The notes under the pieces are model-generated. The model made no database searches and was not told the origin of the DNA. It saw only the letters and a list, made by a program, of their open reading frames with translations. From Nitrospirota bacterium (lineage in GTDB: Bacteria > Nitrospirota > Thermodesulfovibrionia > Thermodesulfovibrionales > JdFR-88): DNA of 17,651 bases. The translations under genes were made by a program, and so were the position numbers. This document shows, one piece after another, positions 7,201 through 14,124 of the stretch. The stretch covers positions 1-17,651 of the forward strand of contig JAJYGJ010000166.1 of NCBI GenBank assembly GCA_021790695.1, written 5' to 3'. Position 1 is the stretch's first letter. Each line of letters opens with the position of its first letter.

Positions 7201-7995
7201 TTAAGCGCCGGCCTTCATGTTATTGGCCATCTGCCACATCTCATCCGAGGCCTGGACCGCCTTGGAATCTATCTCGTAGGCCCTCTCGCTGGCTATCATG
7301 TTGACCATCTCCTGGACCACGTTGACGTTGCTCATCTCCACGTATCCCTGCTGGACCGTGCCCATGCCGTCCTGGGAGGGGTCCGCGAGGATGGGGTCGC
7401 CGGAGGAGCCGGTATTGGTGAAAAGTCCGTTGCCCAGCGCCTGGAGCCCCCCCTCGTTCGTGAATTTCGCAAGCTGTATCTGTCCGACGTCGACCGGCGT
7501 GGTGCTTCCGGCCTGCACTACCGAGACCTTCCCGTCATAGCCGATGGATATCTGGGTGGTATTGGTCGGTATCGTGATGGCGGGCTGGATCGGGTAGCCG
7601 TCAGAATTCACGATATCGCCGTTATTGTCCAGCTTGAAGGCGCCGGCCCTGGTATAGGCGATGCTGCCGTCCGGCATGGTGACCTGAAAGAGGCCGTCTC
7701 CCTGGATTGCGAGGTCCAGGCTATTGCCCGTGTGCACCAGGTCGCCCTGCTGGAACATCTTTTCAACAGCGGCGGGTTTCACGCCGAGACCTATCTGGAT
7801 GCCGGTCGGCATCTGCGTCTTGTCGGACGAGTATGCGCCCGGCGCGCTCATGTCCTCGTAAATGAGGTCCTCGAAATCCGCCACGCTTTTCTTGAAACCC
7901 GTTGTATTGACGTTCGCGAGGTTGTTGGCGATGACGTCGATGCTCAATTTCTGCGCCTCCATGCCGGTGGAGGCGATCATCAATGACTTTAACAT
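7201..7995 (-). CDS. flgG: Flagellar distal rod protein FlgG
   Basis: FlgG builds the distal rod that runs through the P and L rings. The protein is 264 residues, close to the family norm. It begins MLKSLMIASTGMEAQKLSID with VIANNLANVNTTGFKKS next, the rod/hook N-terminal motif. It continues with IQIGLGVKPAAVEKMFQQG and the FlgG hallmark LDLAIQGDGLFQV. It ends with GYVEMSNVNVVQEMVNMIAS and ERAYEIDSKAVQASDEM. GGAGG lies nine bases before ATG 7995. It follows flgF by 33 bases, the usual proximal/distal rod gene pair. Confidence 0.97.
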   Translation of the reverse strand: MLKSLMIASTGMEAQKLSIDVIANNLANVNTTGFKKSVADFEDLIYEDMSAPGAYSSDKTQMPTGIQIGLGVKPAAVEKMFQQGDLVHTGNSLDLAIQGDGLFQVTMPDGSIAYTRAGAFKLDNNGDIVNSDGYPIQPAITIPTNTTQISIGYDGKVSVVQAGSTTPVDVGQIQLAKFTNEGGLQALGNGLFTNTGSSGDPILADPSQDGMGTVQQGYVEMSNVNVVQEMVNMIASERAYEIDSKAVQASDEMWQMANNMKAGA

Positions 7996-8028
7996 CCCGC
8001 GAGTCCTCCTTCTTCAGCCATGCCCTGT

Positions 8029-8742
8029 TTAGATGTTTGCCATGTCGTTTATCACTTTATCCGAGGCCTGGTCGAAGGTCTGTATAGTCTTCTGGTAGGT
8101 CTCGAATTCCCTCAAGGCGTCTATCAGCCTCACCATCTCCTTTATGACATCCACATTGGAGGACTCGAGATAACCCTCCTTTACGCTGGCCTTGGTCTTG
8201 ACCACGGCGCCCTTGTAATAGAAGATGCCGGACCCCATCTTCACAAACCCCGCGCCAGCCGGGAAATCGACGAGCTTTAGGCTGTCCACACGATTGCCGT
8301 CAACGTATATGCCGCCTTCCGCGTCTATCTTTATCGACGCGTGCTCCTTCGGCAGTTTTATGGGCCCTTTATCACCCAAGACCTTTATCTCGTTGGCGGT
8401 CGTCAAAAAACCGTCATCCGTCAGTTTTAAATCACCCCTCCTCGTGTAACGGTTCCCATCGAGGGCTATGAAACCCGGCCCCTCGATGCACAAATCAAGC
8501 GAGTTTGCGGTCTTCATGACCTCGCCCTCGGAAAAATCGGTATTCTTGGCGGACAACGCGCTCATGTCCCGCTCCTCCTGTTCAAGCCCCGTGGCAGGCG
8601 GGTTTATAAGGTAATCCTTGAAAGACAGGCTCTCCCTTTTAAAGCCCGGGGTGTTCGCGTTTGCGAGATTATCGGATATGGCATCCAGTTGAAGCTGTTT
8701 CAGAACGGCCCCTGAGAGCGCCAGATAAATTCCTTTTTCCAT
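8029..8742 (-). CDS. flgF: Flagellar proximal rod protein FlgF (FlgF/FlgG family)
   Basis: This 237-residue protein belongs to the proximal rod family. It begins MEKGIYLALSGAVLKQLQLD, then AISDNLANANTPGFKRESLS, and includes LDLCIEGPGFIAL. It ends ESSNVDVIKEMVRLIDALRE with FETYQKTIQTFDQASDKV. It is shorter than FlgG and has the MxKGIY start typical of FlgF. It is the first gene of the cluster. No ribosome-binding site precedes ATG 8742, and a -24/-12 promoter lies so close that the transcript would begin about two bases before the start codon. Confidence 0.93.
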   Translation of the reverse strand: MEKGIYLALSGAVLKQLQLDAISDNLANANTPGFKRESLSFKDYLINPPATGLEQEERDMSALSAKNTDFSEGEVMKTANSLDLCIEGPGFIALDGNRYTRRGDLKLTDDGFLTTANEIKVLGDKGPIKLPKEHASIKIDAEGGIYVDGNRVDSLKLVDFPAGAGFVKMGSGIFYYKGAVVKTKASVKEGYLESSNVDVIKEMVRLIDALREFETYQKTIQTFDQASDKVINDMANI

Positions 8743-8754
8743 GCCATGATAAAA

Positions 8755-8770
8755 AGCAATTTCAATGCCA
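8755..8770 (-). promoter_or_regulatory. Sigma-54 (-24/-12) promoter for the flgF operon
   Basis: The minus strand reads TGGCATTGAAATTGCT. GG (8769-8768) and GC (8757-8756) are separated by exactly 10 bases, and TTGCT matches the -12 consensus TTGCW. The -12 C at 8756 predicts a start site near 8744, two bases before flgF ATG. Sigma-54 control of rod/ring genes is known in several flagellated lineages, through FlrC/FlgR-type activators. Confidence 0.72.
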
Positions 8771-8860
8771 GCTTCGCACTAATCCTGCGGGGCTCGAAAG
8801 AGGCCGTTAAAACGGTCGTTTATACGGATAATGAAAGGACATCCTTTTTATTTGGCAATG

Positions 8861-8892
8861 GGAAAACTTTTCCGGCCCGGCAAATTTTTGCC
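8861..8892. promoter_or_regulatory. Two dyad-symmetric sites between divergent promoters
   Basis: GGAAAA-C-TTTTCC (8861-8873) and GGCAAA-TT-TTTGCC (8879-8892) are near-perfect dyads in tandem. They lie about 115-150 bases upstream of the predicted flgF start, within the range usual for enhancer sites of sigma-54 activators. Their role is inferred from position and symmetry only. Confidence 0.35.
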
Positions 8893-8984
8893 TCTTCGTC
8901 TTGAATCAAAATTGGTTTCTGAAACTAAAGAGTGAGGAAATCGTGCCAGACATGAGGGATGTCTTTCCGGCGAAAATGCTTTCC

Positions 8985-9010
8985 TTTACAATTTGTCGAA
9001 TTTTTTTACA
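8985..9010 (+). promoter_or_regulatory. Candidate PrsR enhancer, copy 1 (two TTACA boxes 20 bp apart)
   Basis: TTTACA at 8985-8990 and again at 9005-9010 are 20 bp apart, with GTCGAAT in between. The first box is 89 bp before the GG of the sigma-54 promoter. Copies 2 (14035) and 3 (14943) have the same internal spacing and nearly the same distance to their promoters, which is the main evidence. Confidence 0.6.
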
Positions 9011-9072
9011 TTATTTTATCCTTTTAAATGGCTTTCAAAAAAAATTACATTTAAAATCAAATAGTTATATTT

Positions 9073-9088
9073 TGGCATGATGGTTGCA
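9073..9088 (+). promoter_or_regulatory. Sigma-54 (-24/-12) promoter of PEP-CTERM gene 1
   Basis: TGGCATGATGGTTGCA has GG (9074-9075) and GC (9086-9087) exactly 10 bases apart, very close to TGGCACG-N4-TTGCW. It predicts a start near 9099 and a leader of about 97 bases. The same sequence, differing at two positions, precedes the second PEP-CTERM gene. Confidence 0.85.
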
Positions 9089-9128
9089 TAACTTCCCGCA
9101 AGGAGTTTAGGAGTGACTTTAAAGGGAA

Positions 9129-9183
9129 TTTCCTGGCAAAACAAAAAATCTGCAATAAATATATTGCAGCAAGATTTCGGAAA
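9129..9183 (+). promoter_or_regulatory. Hairpin in the 5' leader of PEP-CTERM gene 1
   Basis: CTGCAAT (9150-9156) pairs perfectly with ATTGCAG (9163-9169) over a 6-base loop. The stem can be extended by AAATC with GATTT past a CAA bulge, and further by TTTCC (9129-9133) with GGAAA (9179-9183). The last pairing abuts and overlaps the ribosome-binding site AAAGGGG. The leader of PEP-CTERM gene 2 shows no such structure. Confidence 0.4.
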
Positions 9184-9195
9184 GGGGTGACTGGA

Positions 9196-9846
9196 ATGAA
9201 AAATCGAATTGGTCTCGCGGTGACTATCCTGTTTCTCCTGTCGATAGTGCTCGTGGGGATGTTTAATAACAGCGCCCTGGCGGATACGATCTATACCTTG
9301 AGCGTTCCCAACACCGCTCTTTCTGTCTACCCCGGGCCGTATGCGAGTGTTGACATTGGTTTTATAGGCCCCATAACGGCGAATGTCACGTTTACGGGGC
9401 TAACGCATACGCCCTACATATACCTTCTGGGTGGAGAAAATGCCGCGGACCTGAACGTGAATGCAACAAGCTTTTCTGTTACCGGCGAACCATCCTCATT
9501 CACTGTGGGTTCCGGCGAAGTGGATGGATTTGGCAACTTCAATCTCACGCTCAAAAACACAGACGGCTACACTGACGCCGTTAATTCCTTATCATTCATT
9601 TTGACAAACACGTCAGGCACATGGAGCGATTCATCGAATGTGCTTAAGCTAAACAGTAACAACGCGGAGGCTGCCGCACATATCTTTGTTACAGAAAGCG
9701 GTCTGGGTTCTGCCTTGGCCACAGGTTATGCCTCCAACAGCGGCGCTAAAGAAGTTCCGGAGCCGGGCACTCTATTGCTGCTTGGGATCGGTCTGGCCCT
9801 CGCAGGCACCCTGTCTTTCGTCCGCAGGAAACGGGCGGACTGCTGA
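9196..9846 (+). CDS. PEP-CTERM sorting-domain surface protein 1
   Basis: This predicted exported protein (216 residues) starts with a Sec signal peptide (MKNRIGLAVTILFLLSIVLV, cleavage probably after SALA). It ends with a complete PEP-CTERM signal: VPEPGT, a hydrophobic span (LLLLGIGLALAGTLSFV) and the basic tail RRKRADC. In this system an exosortase (EpsH family) removes the C-terminal signal at the inner membrane before delivery to the surface or matrix. The mature part is rich in Thr, Ser, Asn and Gly with alternating hydrophobics, suggesting beta strands and possible glycosylation; there is no recognised enzymatic motif. The start is ATG 9196 with AAAGGGG upstream; GTG 9187 is a less likely alternative inside that site. 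It is transcribed alone, from a sigma-54 promoter to a strong terminator. Confidence 0.9.
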   Translation: MKNRIGLAVTILFLLSIVLVGMFNNSALADTIYTLSVPNTALSVYPGPYASVDIGFIGPITANVTFTGLTHTPYIYLLGGENAADLNVNATSFSVTGEPSSFTVGSGEVDGFGNFNLTLKNTDGYTDAVNSLSFILTNTSGTWSDSSNVLKLNSNNAEAAAHIFVTESGLGSALATGYASNSGAKEVPEPGTLLLLGIGLALAGTLSFVRRKRADC

Positions 9847-9874
9847 TCCGGACAAAAACACCTTAAACCAAAGA

Positions 9875-9920
9875 GGAAGCCCGGAGGGGGCCAAACAGCC
9901 ACTCCGGGCTTCCCTTTTTT
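9875..9920 (+). terminator. Intrinsic terminator of PEP-CTERM gene 1
   Basis: A perfect 12-bp stem, GGAAGCCCGGAG (9875-9886) with CTCCGGGCTTCC (9902-9913), closes a 15-base loop and is followed by CTTTTTT. It lies about 30 bases after the stop codon. Confidence 0.93.
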
Positions 9921-9929
9921 AAAAACTTT

Positions 9930-9961
9930 AAAAAGGCTTCCGGAAAAGCTTATGCCTTTTT
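9930..9961 (-). terminator. Intrinsic terminator of the sqdB-prsR-dehydrogenase operon
   Basis: On the minus strand AAAAAGGC pairs with GCCTTTTT, an 8-bp perfect stem with a 16-base loop that itself contains the self-complementary AAGCTT. The left arm overlaps the last dehydrogenase codons and the right arm ends in a U-run. It faces the terminator of PEP-CTERM gene 1, insulating the convergent units. Confidence 0.7.
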
Positions 9962-11251
9962 AACTTTTCCCTGCCCTCGCGCGCAATTTTTTATAAGGTT
10001 CCGCGTGTCCACGATTAGCTTCGAATGTTCCAGGATGAACTCCGGGTCGTAAGCCGAGTGGTCCGTCGCGATGAGCACGCAATCGTAGGAACCGAGGGTC
10101 TCGGCGGTAAGGGGGACGGAGGATTTTTCAACCCTGAAGTGCCTCATCCTGGGGGCCGACGGGATGAACGGGTCATTATAATCGACGATTGCCCCTTTTT
10201 CCTCCAGTATCTCTATGAGCTTGAACGAGGGCGATTCCCGCGGGTCGTCGACGTCTTTTTTATAAGCCAGTCCAAGGACAAGTATCCTAGCGCCTTTCAG
10301 GCATTTCCCGTATCCGTTCAGCGCCTCGGATGTCCTCTGGACCACATTGTAGGGCATTGCCGAGTTTATCTCTCCGGCAAGCTCTATGAATTTTGTCGGG
10401 CTGTCGTATTCCCTGGCCTTCCAGGTGAGATAAAACGGGTCTATGGGGATGCAGTGCCCGCCCAGGCCGGGCCCGGGGTAGAAGGCCTGAAAGCCGAACG
10501 GTTTCGTTTTGGACGCCTCTATTACCTCCCAGATATCTATCCCCATCTTCTCGAAAAGTATTTTCAACTCGTTAACAAGCGCAATGTTCACCGACCTGTA
10601 AATGTTTTCAAGGAGTTTTGCCGCCTCCGCGGCCCTGGTGGACGACACAGGCACCGTCCTGGCCACAATACGGTCGTAAAGGGCCTTGGCCGTCTCGAGA
10701 CACTCTTTCGTATAGCCACCAACCACTTTAGGAATGGTCCCGGTCGAAAAATCCTTGTTATTGGGGTCCTCGCGCTCCGGGGAGTAGGCGAGGAGGAAAT
10801 CGGCTCCGGCCTTCAATCCCGACTGCTCCAGGATCGCCCTCATGTCTTCGTCAGTCGTCCCGGGATACGTGGTCGATTCGAGGACAATGAGCTGCCCCCG
10901 CCTCAGGCGCTTCGCTATGGCGCCGGCCGTATTGAAGACATAGGACATGTCAGGTTCCCGGTTCCTGTTCAGCGGGGTGGGCACGCAGATAACGATGCAG
11001 TCCATATCGGAAAGGCCGGAAAAATCGGCGGACGGGGTAAAGGACTTGCACTGCCTTATCTTTTCGGCATCGATATGCTTTATATAGCTTTTCCCCTGCT
11101 TCAGTAATTCTATCTTCACCGGGTCGATGTCGAAACCAGTCACCTCAAAGCCGGCCCTTGAGAACTCGAAGACGAGCGGCAGGCCGACGTAGCCAAGCCC
11201 GATGACGCCTATCCTAGCCTTTCCGGACCGTATTTTCTCAATTAATTCCAT
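9950..11251 (-). CDS. UDP-hexose / UDP-HexNAc 6-dehydrogenase (WbpA/TviB-like)
   Basis: This 433-residue enzyme would oxidise the C6 hydroxyl of a nucleotide sugar to a uronic acid with two NAD+, making an acidic precursor for surface polysaccharide. The Rossmann motif GVIGLGYVGLPL is at residues 15-26. The catalytic-cysteine motif PGPGLGGHCIPIDPFYL holds Cys267. The substrate-side motif VLGLAYKKDVDDPRESPS (325-342) is typical of the UDP-GlcNAc/GalNAc (WbpA, TviB, Cap5O) branch. Whether the substrate is UDP-Glc, UDP-GlcNAc or UDP-GalNAc cannot be read from sequence. ATG 11251 overlaps the prsR stop by 14 bases with AAAGGAG upstream, so it is coupled to prsR. A decayed second copy of its 3' end lies at 15050-15157. 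Confidence 0.93.
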   Translation of the reverse strand: MELIEKIRSGKARIGVIGLGYVGLPLVFEFSRAGFEVTGFDIDPVKIELLKQGKSYIKHIDAEKIRQCKSFTPSADFSGLSDMDCIVICVPTPLNRNREPDMSYVFNTAGAIAKRLRRGQLIVLESTTYPGTTDEDMRAILEQSGLKAGADFLLAYSPEREDPNNKDFSTGTIPKVVGGYTKECLETAKALYDRIVARTVPVSSTRAAEAAKLLENIYRSVNIALVNELKILFEKMGIDIWEVIEASKTKPFGFQAFYPGPGLGGHCIPIDPFYLTWKAREYDSPTKFIELAGEINSAMPYNVVQRTSEALNGYGKCLKGARILVLGLAYKKDVDDPRESPSFKLIEILEEKGAIVDYNDPFIPSAPRMRHFRVEKSSVPLTAETLGSYDCVLIATDHSAYDPEFILEHSKLIVDTRNLIKNCARGQGKVKKA

Positions 11252-12668
11252 TAATTTCTCCTTTGGGCGACACCGCCTTTTTTTCGTCAGGTTCGGAGGA
11301 CGGGTTATTGATGCCGTGTTTTTTCATGAGGTCGTAGAGGGTGGGCCTGCTTACCCCGAGTTCCGAAGCGGTCCTTGCGATGTTGCCCCGGAACCTTCCG
11401 ATTGCCGAGGCGATAATGTGCCTCTCTATGGAGTTTTTCGCCTCCCTCAGGGTCATGCCGTTCCAGTTGGAAGGCACCTGGGGAATGTCTTCTTCGGCAA
11501 GTCCCAGGTCGCTGATTGCGAGGACCGGAGACTCCGCCATGATGACTGCCCTCTGCAGCCTGTTTTCAAGCTCCCTTACGTTGCCGGGCCAGCTATAGGA
11601 TCTCACGAATTCCCGGGCCGGGGCGGAGAGCCCCTTTATCTTTTTGCTCAACGTCTCTCCGAACCTCATTAAAAAGAGGTTCGTCAGCAGAAGGATGTCG
11701 TCTTCGCGCTCTCTCAGGGGCGGAAGCGTTATGTTTATGACCCCTATCCTGTAGTAAAGGTCCTCCCTGAAGGAGCCGTCGCTTATGGCCTTCGCCATGT
11801 CTATGTTCGTTGCGGCCAGTATCCTTGCGTCCACATGGATGTCTTCCCTTCCCCCTATGCGCTGTATCGTCCGGTCCTGAAGGAACCTGAGGAGTTTCAC
11901 CTGGAGGTTCGTGGGCAGTTCCCCGATTTCGTCCAGAAAAAGGGTGCCCTTCGAGGCAAACTCCACTTTTCCCATCGTCTGGGAGTGGGCCCCGGTATAG
12001 GCCCCCTTTTCATACCCGAAAAACTCGGACTCGAGCAGGTTTTCGGGTATGGCCCCGCAATTGATGGAGACGAAGGGCCCGTCCTTTCTGAGGCTCATCG
12101 CGTGTATGGCCCTGGCCACCAGTTCCTTGCCGGTCCCGCTTTCCCCCATGATGAGAACGGAGACATCGGAGGACCCGATCTTCCGGATGGTGGAAAAGAC
12201 CCTTTGCATGGCCTCGCACTGGCCGGCCATGCCGAATGACTCCATACCGGCAAGACCCAGCCCGCTATGCAGGTCCCTGTTTTCCTGCTCTATGCGATAT
12301 AAGTGCAGCGCCCTGTTGATGATCACCTTCAATTCCTGCAGGTCAACGGGCTTCTCATAGTAATCGTAGGCGCCCGCCTGAATGGCCTTCAGGGCGTTCT
12401 CGCGCTGGCCGTTTCCGGTGATGACGATGACCTTCGTGAGCGGGGATTCCCTGATGATCGCCGACAATACGGAAAGACCCTCTTCCACCCCGTCCTCATG
12501 CGGAGGCAACCCCAGATCCAGCGTTACTGCCTTAGGGGCGTGCTTTTTAAAGAGGGAAACAGCCTCACCCGCGTTAGCCGCAAGGACAATGGAGTATTCC
12601 GGACTCAAACCCCATTTGAGCTGAAGCCTGATTTCGTCGCTGTCATCGACGATCATTATTTTTTCCAT
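11238..12668 (-). CDS. prsR: PEP-CTERM system sigma-54 response regulator PrsR
   Basis: This is an NtrC-type activator of 476 residues. A receiver domain (1-120) carries the acidic pair in IMIVDDSDE, phospho-acceptor Asp51 in TLDLGLPP, and Lys in YYEKPV. The AAA+ domain (about 143-380) has Walker A GESGTGKE (175-182), the sigma-54-contacting loop GAYTGA (222-227), Walker B TLFLDEIG (242-249), FREDLYYR and SWPGNVRELENR. A FIS-type helix-turn-helix (ASELGVSRPTLYDLMKKHG, 433-451) ends the protein. The GAYTGA loop means it activates sigma-54 promoters, which fits the two PEP-CTERM genes here. ATG 12668 was chosen; TTG 12671, immediately upstream and closer to GGGGGG, would add one residue. It sits between sqdB and the dehydrogenase gene, not beside prsK as usual. 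Confidence 0.93.
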   Translation of the reverse strand: MEKIMIVDDSDEIRLQLKWGLSPEYSIVLAANAGEAVSLFKKHAPKAVTLDLGLPPHEDGVEEGLSVLSAIIRESPLTKVIVITGNGQRENALKAIQAGAYDYYEKPVDLQELKVIINRALHLYRIEQENRDLHSGLGLAGMESFGMAGQCEAMQRVFSTIRKIGSSDVSVLIMGESGTGKELVARAIHAMSLRKDGPFVSINCGAIPENLLESEFFGYEKGAYTGAHSQTMGKVEFASKGTLFLDEIGELPTNLQVKLLRFLQDRTIQRIGGREDIHVDARILAATNIDMAKAISDGSFREDLYYRIGVINITLPPLREREDDILLLTNLFLMRFGETLSKKIKGLSAPAREFVRSYSWPGNVRELENRLQRAVIMAESPVLAISDLGLAEEDIPQVPSNWNGMTLREAKNSIERHIIASAIGRFRGNIARTASELGVSRPTLYDLMKKHGINNPSSEPDEKKAVSPKGEINGIN

Positions 12669-12748
12669 CAATCAATCACCCCCCACAAGTTTAACACTAT
12701 CCGGTCCCGCGCCCTCCGGTTCCGCAACCGTCCCGCAGCCCGGGCCCG

Positions 12749-13897
12749 TTATTTCCATTTTATCCCTCTGAATATCGCCTGCCTGTTTATCCTTTCCCTG
12801 TACTTTTCCACTGTCCCGAACATACCTTCCAGGACTTCATCCGTCAGATAATTGGGCGCGAGGCCGAGATCGAGCAGTCCGGTATAGGCGGGATTATAAT
12901 AATGCTCCTCTTTTTCCACCCTGGGATTTTCGATATGCTGAAGTTTTACATTGTATCCAAGCCGGTCGCCCGCCGTCTTGACGCGGCCGGAAAGTTCATT
13001 CACGGAAAAAAGCTCGGTCACCTGGTTAAAAACCCTCAGCTCGCCCGGGCCCGCGGGGCGCATTGCGGAAAGATAGACGCACTGCATCGTGTCCCTGATG
13101 TTCAGGTAACCACGCACCTGCCCGCCCCCGCCGTATATCGTGAGCGGATGTCCCGCCACGGCCTGGACTATAAAACGGTTCAGCACCGTGCCGAAGACCT
13201 CGTCATAATTGAAGTGCGGCAGGAGCCCGTCGTCCAGGCCGCTCTCTTCAGTCGATATGCCGTAGACCGGCCCCTGCATCAGGTCCGTGACCTTTAACCC
13301 CCAGGTGCGCACATAAAACCAGAGCAGGTCCGTGTCCTGTATCTTCGTGGTATGGTACAGGGAGCCCGCCTGCCTTGGAAAAAGAAATTTTTCTTTTCTG
13401 CCCTTATGCTCTATTTCTATCCAGCCCTCCTCGATGTCGATATCCGGAGTGCCGTATTCCCCCATGGTGCCCAGCTTGATGATGTGGCAGGCGGGGTTTG
13501 TCTCCCTGACCGCGTAGGCGACGTTGAGCGTGCCAAGAAGATTGTTTTGCACCGTAAAGGCCGCATTGTCCCTGCTCATCATCGAATAAGGGGCTGAGGG
13601 CTGTTCCGCGTAGTGGACGACCGTATCGGGCCCGTATTGCCTGAAAATGGAAAGGAGGAAACCATAATCCGTAATGTCGCCTATGTGGACATCGATCTTA
13701 CTGCCGCTCTTCGCCTCCCAGAGCCTTGCGCGCTCCGGCAGCCCGGGGACGGGGACCAGCGATTCCAAGCCCTGCGCCTTCAAGGCTTCCCTGCGGAAAT
13801 AGTTGTCAACGGCCGCGACCCGGTGCCCCCTTTGCGAGAAATACATGCAGGTGGCCCAGCCCAGGTAACCATCGGCGCCCAAAACAAGTACCGTCAT
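12749..13897 (-). CDS. sqdB: UDP-sulfoquinovose synthase (SqdB/SQD1 family)
   Basis: SqdB converts UDP-glucose and sulfite to UDP-sulfoquinovose with bound NAD+. The extended short-chain dehydrogenase protein (382 residues) has the dinucleotide motif LVLGADGYLGWATCMYFSQR at the start. It shows the family's catalytic set: Thr144 in KLGTMGEYGTPDIDIEEG, and Tyr181/Lys185 in YHTTK. The motifs NYDEVFGTVLNRFIVQAVAG, HPLTIYGGGGQVRGYLNIRD, RVFNQVTELFSVNEL and NPRVEKEEHYYNP closely follow plant and cyanobacterial SQD1/SqdB as remembered. One difference: EQPSAPYSM has Pro where I recall EQRSAPYSM. It leads the operon with prsR (80-base gap), with GGAGG ten bases before ATG 13897. A non-SqdB nucleotide-sugar epimerase is the fallback call. 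Confidence 0.87.
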   Translation of the reverse strand: MTVLVLGADGYLGWATCMYFSQRGHRVAAVDNYFRREALKAQGLESLVPVPGLPERARLWEAKSGSKIDVHIGDITDYGFLLSIFRQYGPDTVVHYAEQPSAPYSMMSRDNAAFTVQNNLLGTLNVAYAVRETNPACHIIKLGTMGEYGTPDIDIEEGWIEIEHKGRKEKFLFPRQAGSLYHTTKIQDTDLLWFYVRTWGLKVTDLMQGPVYGISTEESGLDDGLLPHFNYDEVFGTVLNRFIVQAVAGHPLTIYGGGGQVRGYLNIRDTMQCVYLSAMRPAGPGELRVFNQVTELFSVNELSGRVKTAGDRLGYNVKLQHIENPRVEKEEHYYNPAYTGLLDLGLAPNYLTDEVLEGMFGTVEKYRERINRQAIFRGIKWK

Positions 13898-13954
13898 GCG
13901 GACTTTTCCTCCGATCTCCTTACGTCCTGGCCGGTCTCGCCGGCTGACATCGAT

Positions 13955-13960
13955 ATTATA
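13955..13960 (-). promoter_or_regulatory. Possible sigma-70 -10 element for the sqdB-prsR operon
   Basis: TATAAT reads on the minus strand about 60 bases before sqdB. No good -35 hexamer lies 16-18 bases upstream, so this is only a weak candidate. No -24/-12 promoter faces sqdB in this gap. Confidence 0.3.
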
Positions 13961-14034
13961 GAATTTTTATCATACGGCCGCCATTGATCTTACATACGGG
14001 GGCGCAATGCTCCTGAAATATCCGCCTGGAAAGC

Positions 14035-14078
14035 CTTACAGTTTGTCGGATTATTTTACATCTATCTTTTATTTTACA
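14035..14078 (+). promoter_or_regulatory. Candidate PrsR enhancer, copy 2
   Basis: CTTACA (14035-14040) and TTTACA (14055-14060) are 20 bp apart with GTCGGATT between them, as in copy 1. A third TTTACA follows at 14073-14078, and an inverted TGTAAA lies at 14101-14106. The first box is 91 bp before the GG of the promoter. Confidence 0.6.
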
Positions 14079-14124
14079 AGCCGGTCCTGGTTAAATATCC
14101 TGTAAAATAAATGGCTTTTATTTT

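Larger units (their letters stand above)
8743..9195. other. Divergent regulatory region between flgF and the first PEP-CTERM gene
   Basis: This gap of about 450 bases has no credible gene on either strand. It is AT-rich relative to its flanks. From left to right it holds a sigma-54 promoter facing flgF, a small inverted repeat (CCGTT-AA-AACGG, 8804-8815), two further dyads (8861-8892), a TTACA box pair (8985-9010), a sigma-54 promoter facing right, and a 5'-leader hairpin. Confidence 0.8.

Noticed and set aside
8918..8946. Sigma-28-like promoter on the plus strand (TAAAGAGT, 11 bases, GCCAGACA)
   Set aside because: The -10 half matches at only about four of eight positions and it faces a PEP-CTERM gene that already has a far better sigma-54 promoter.
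9846..9950. Small gene in the gap between PEP-CTERM gene 1 and the dehydrogenase
   Set aside because: The gap is filled by two convergent terminators; the open frame there is a frame-shifted extension of the PEP-CTERM gene.
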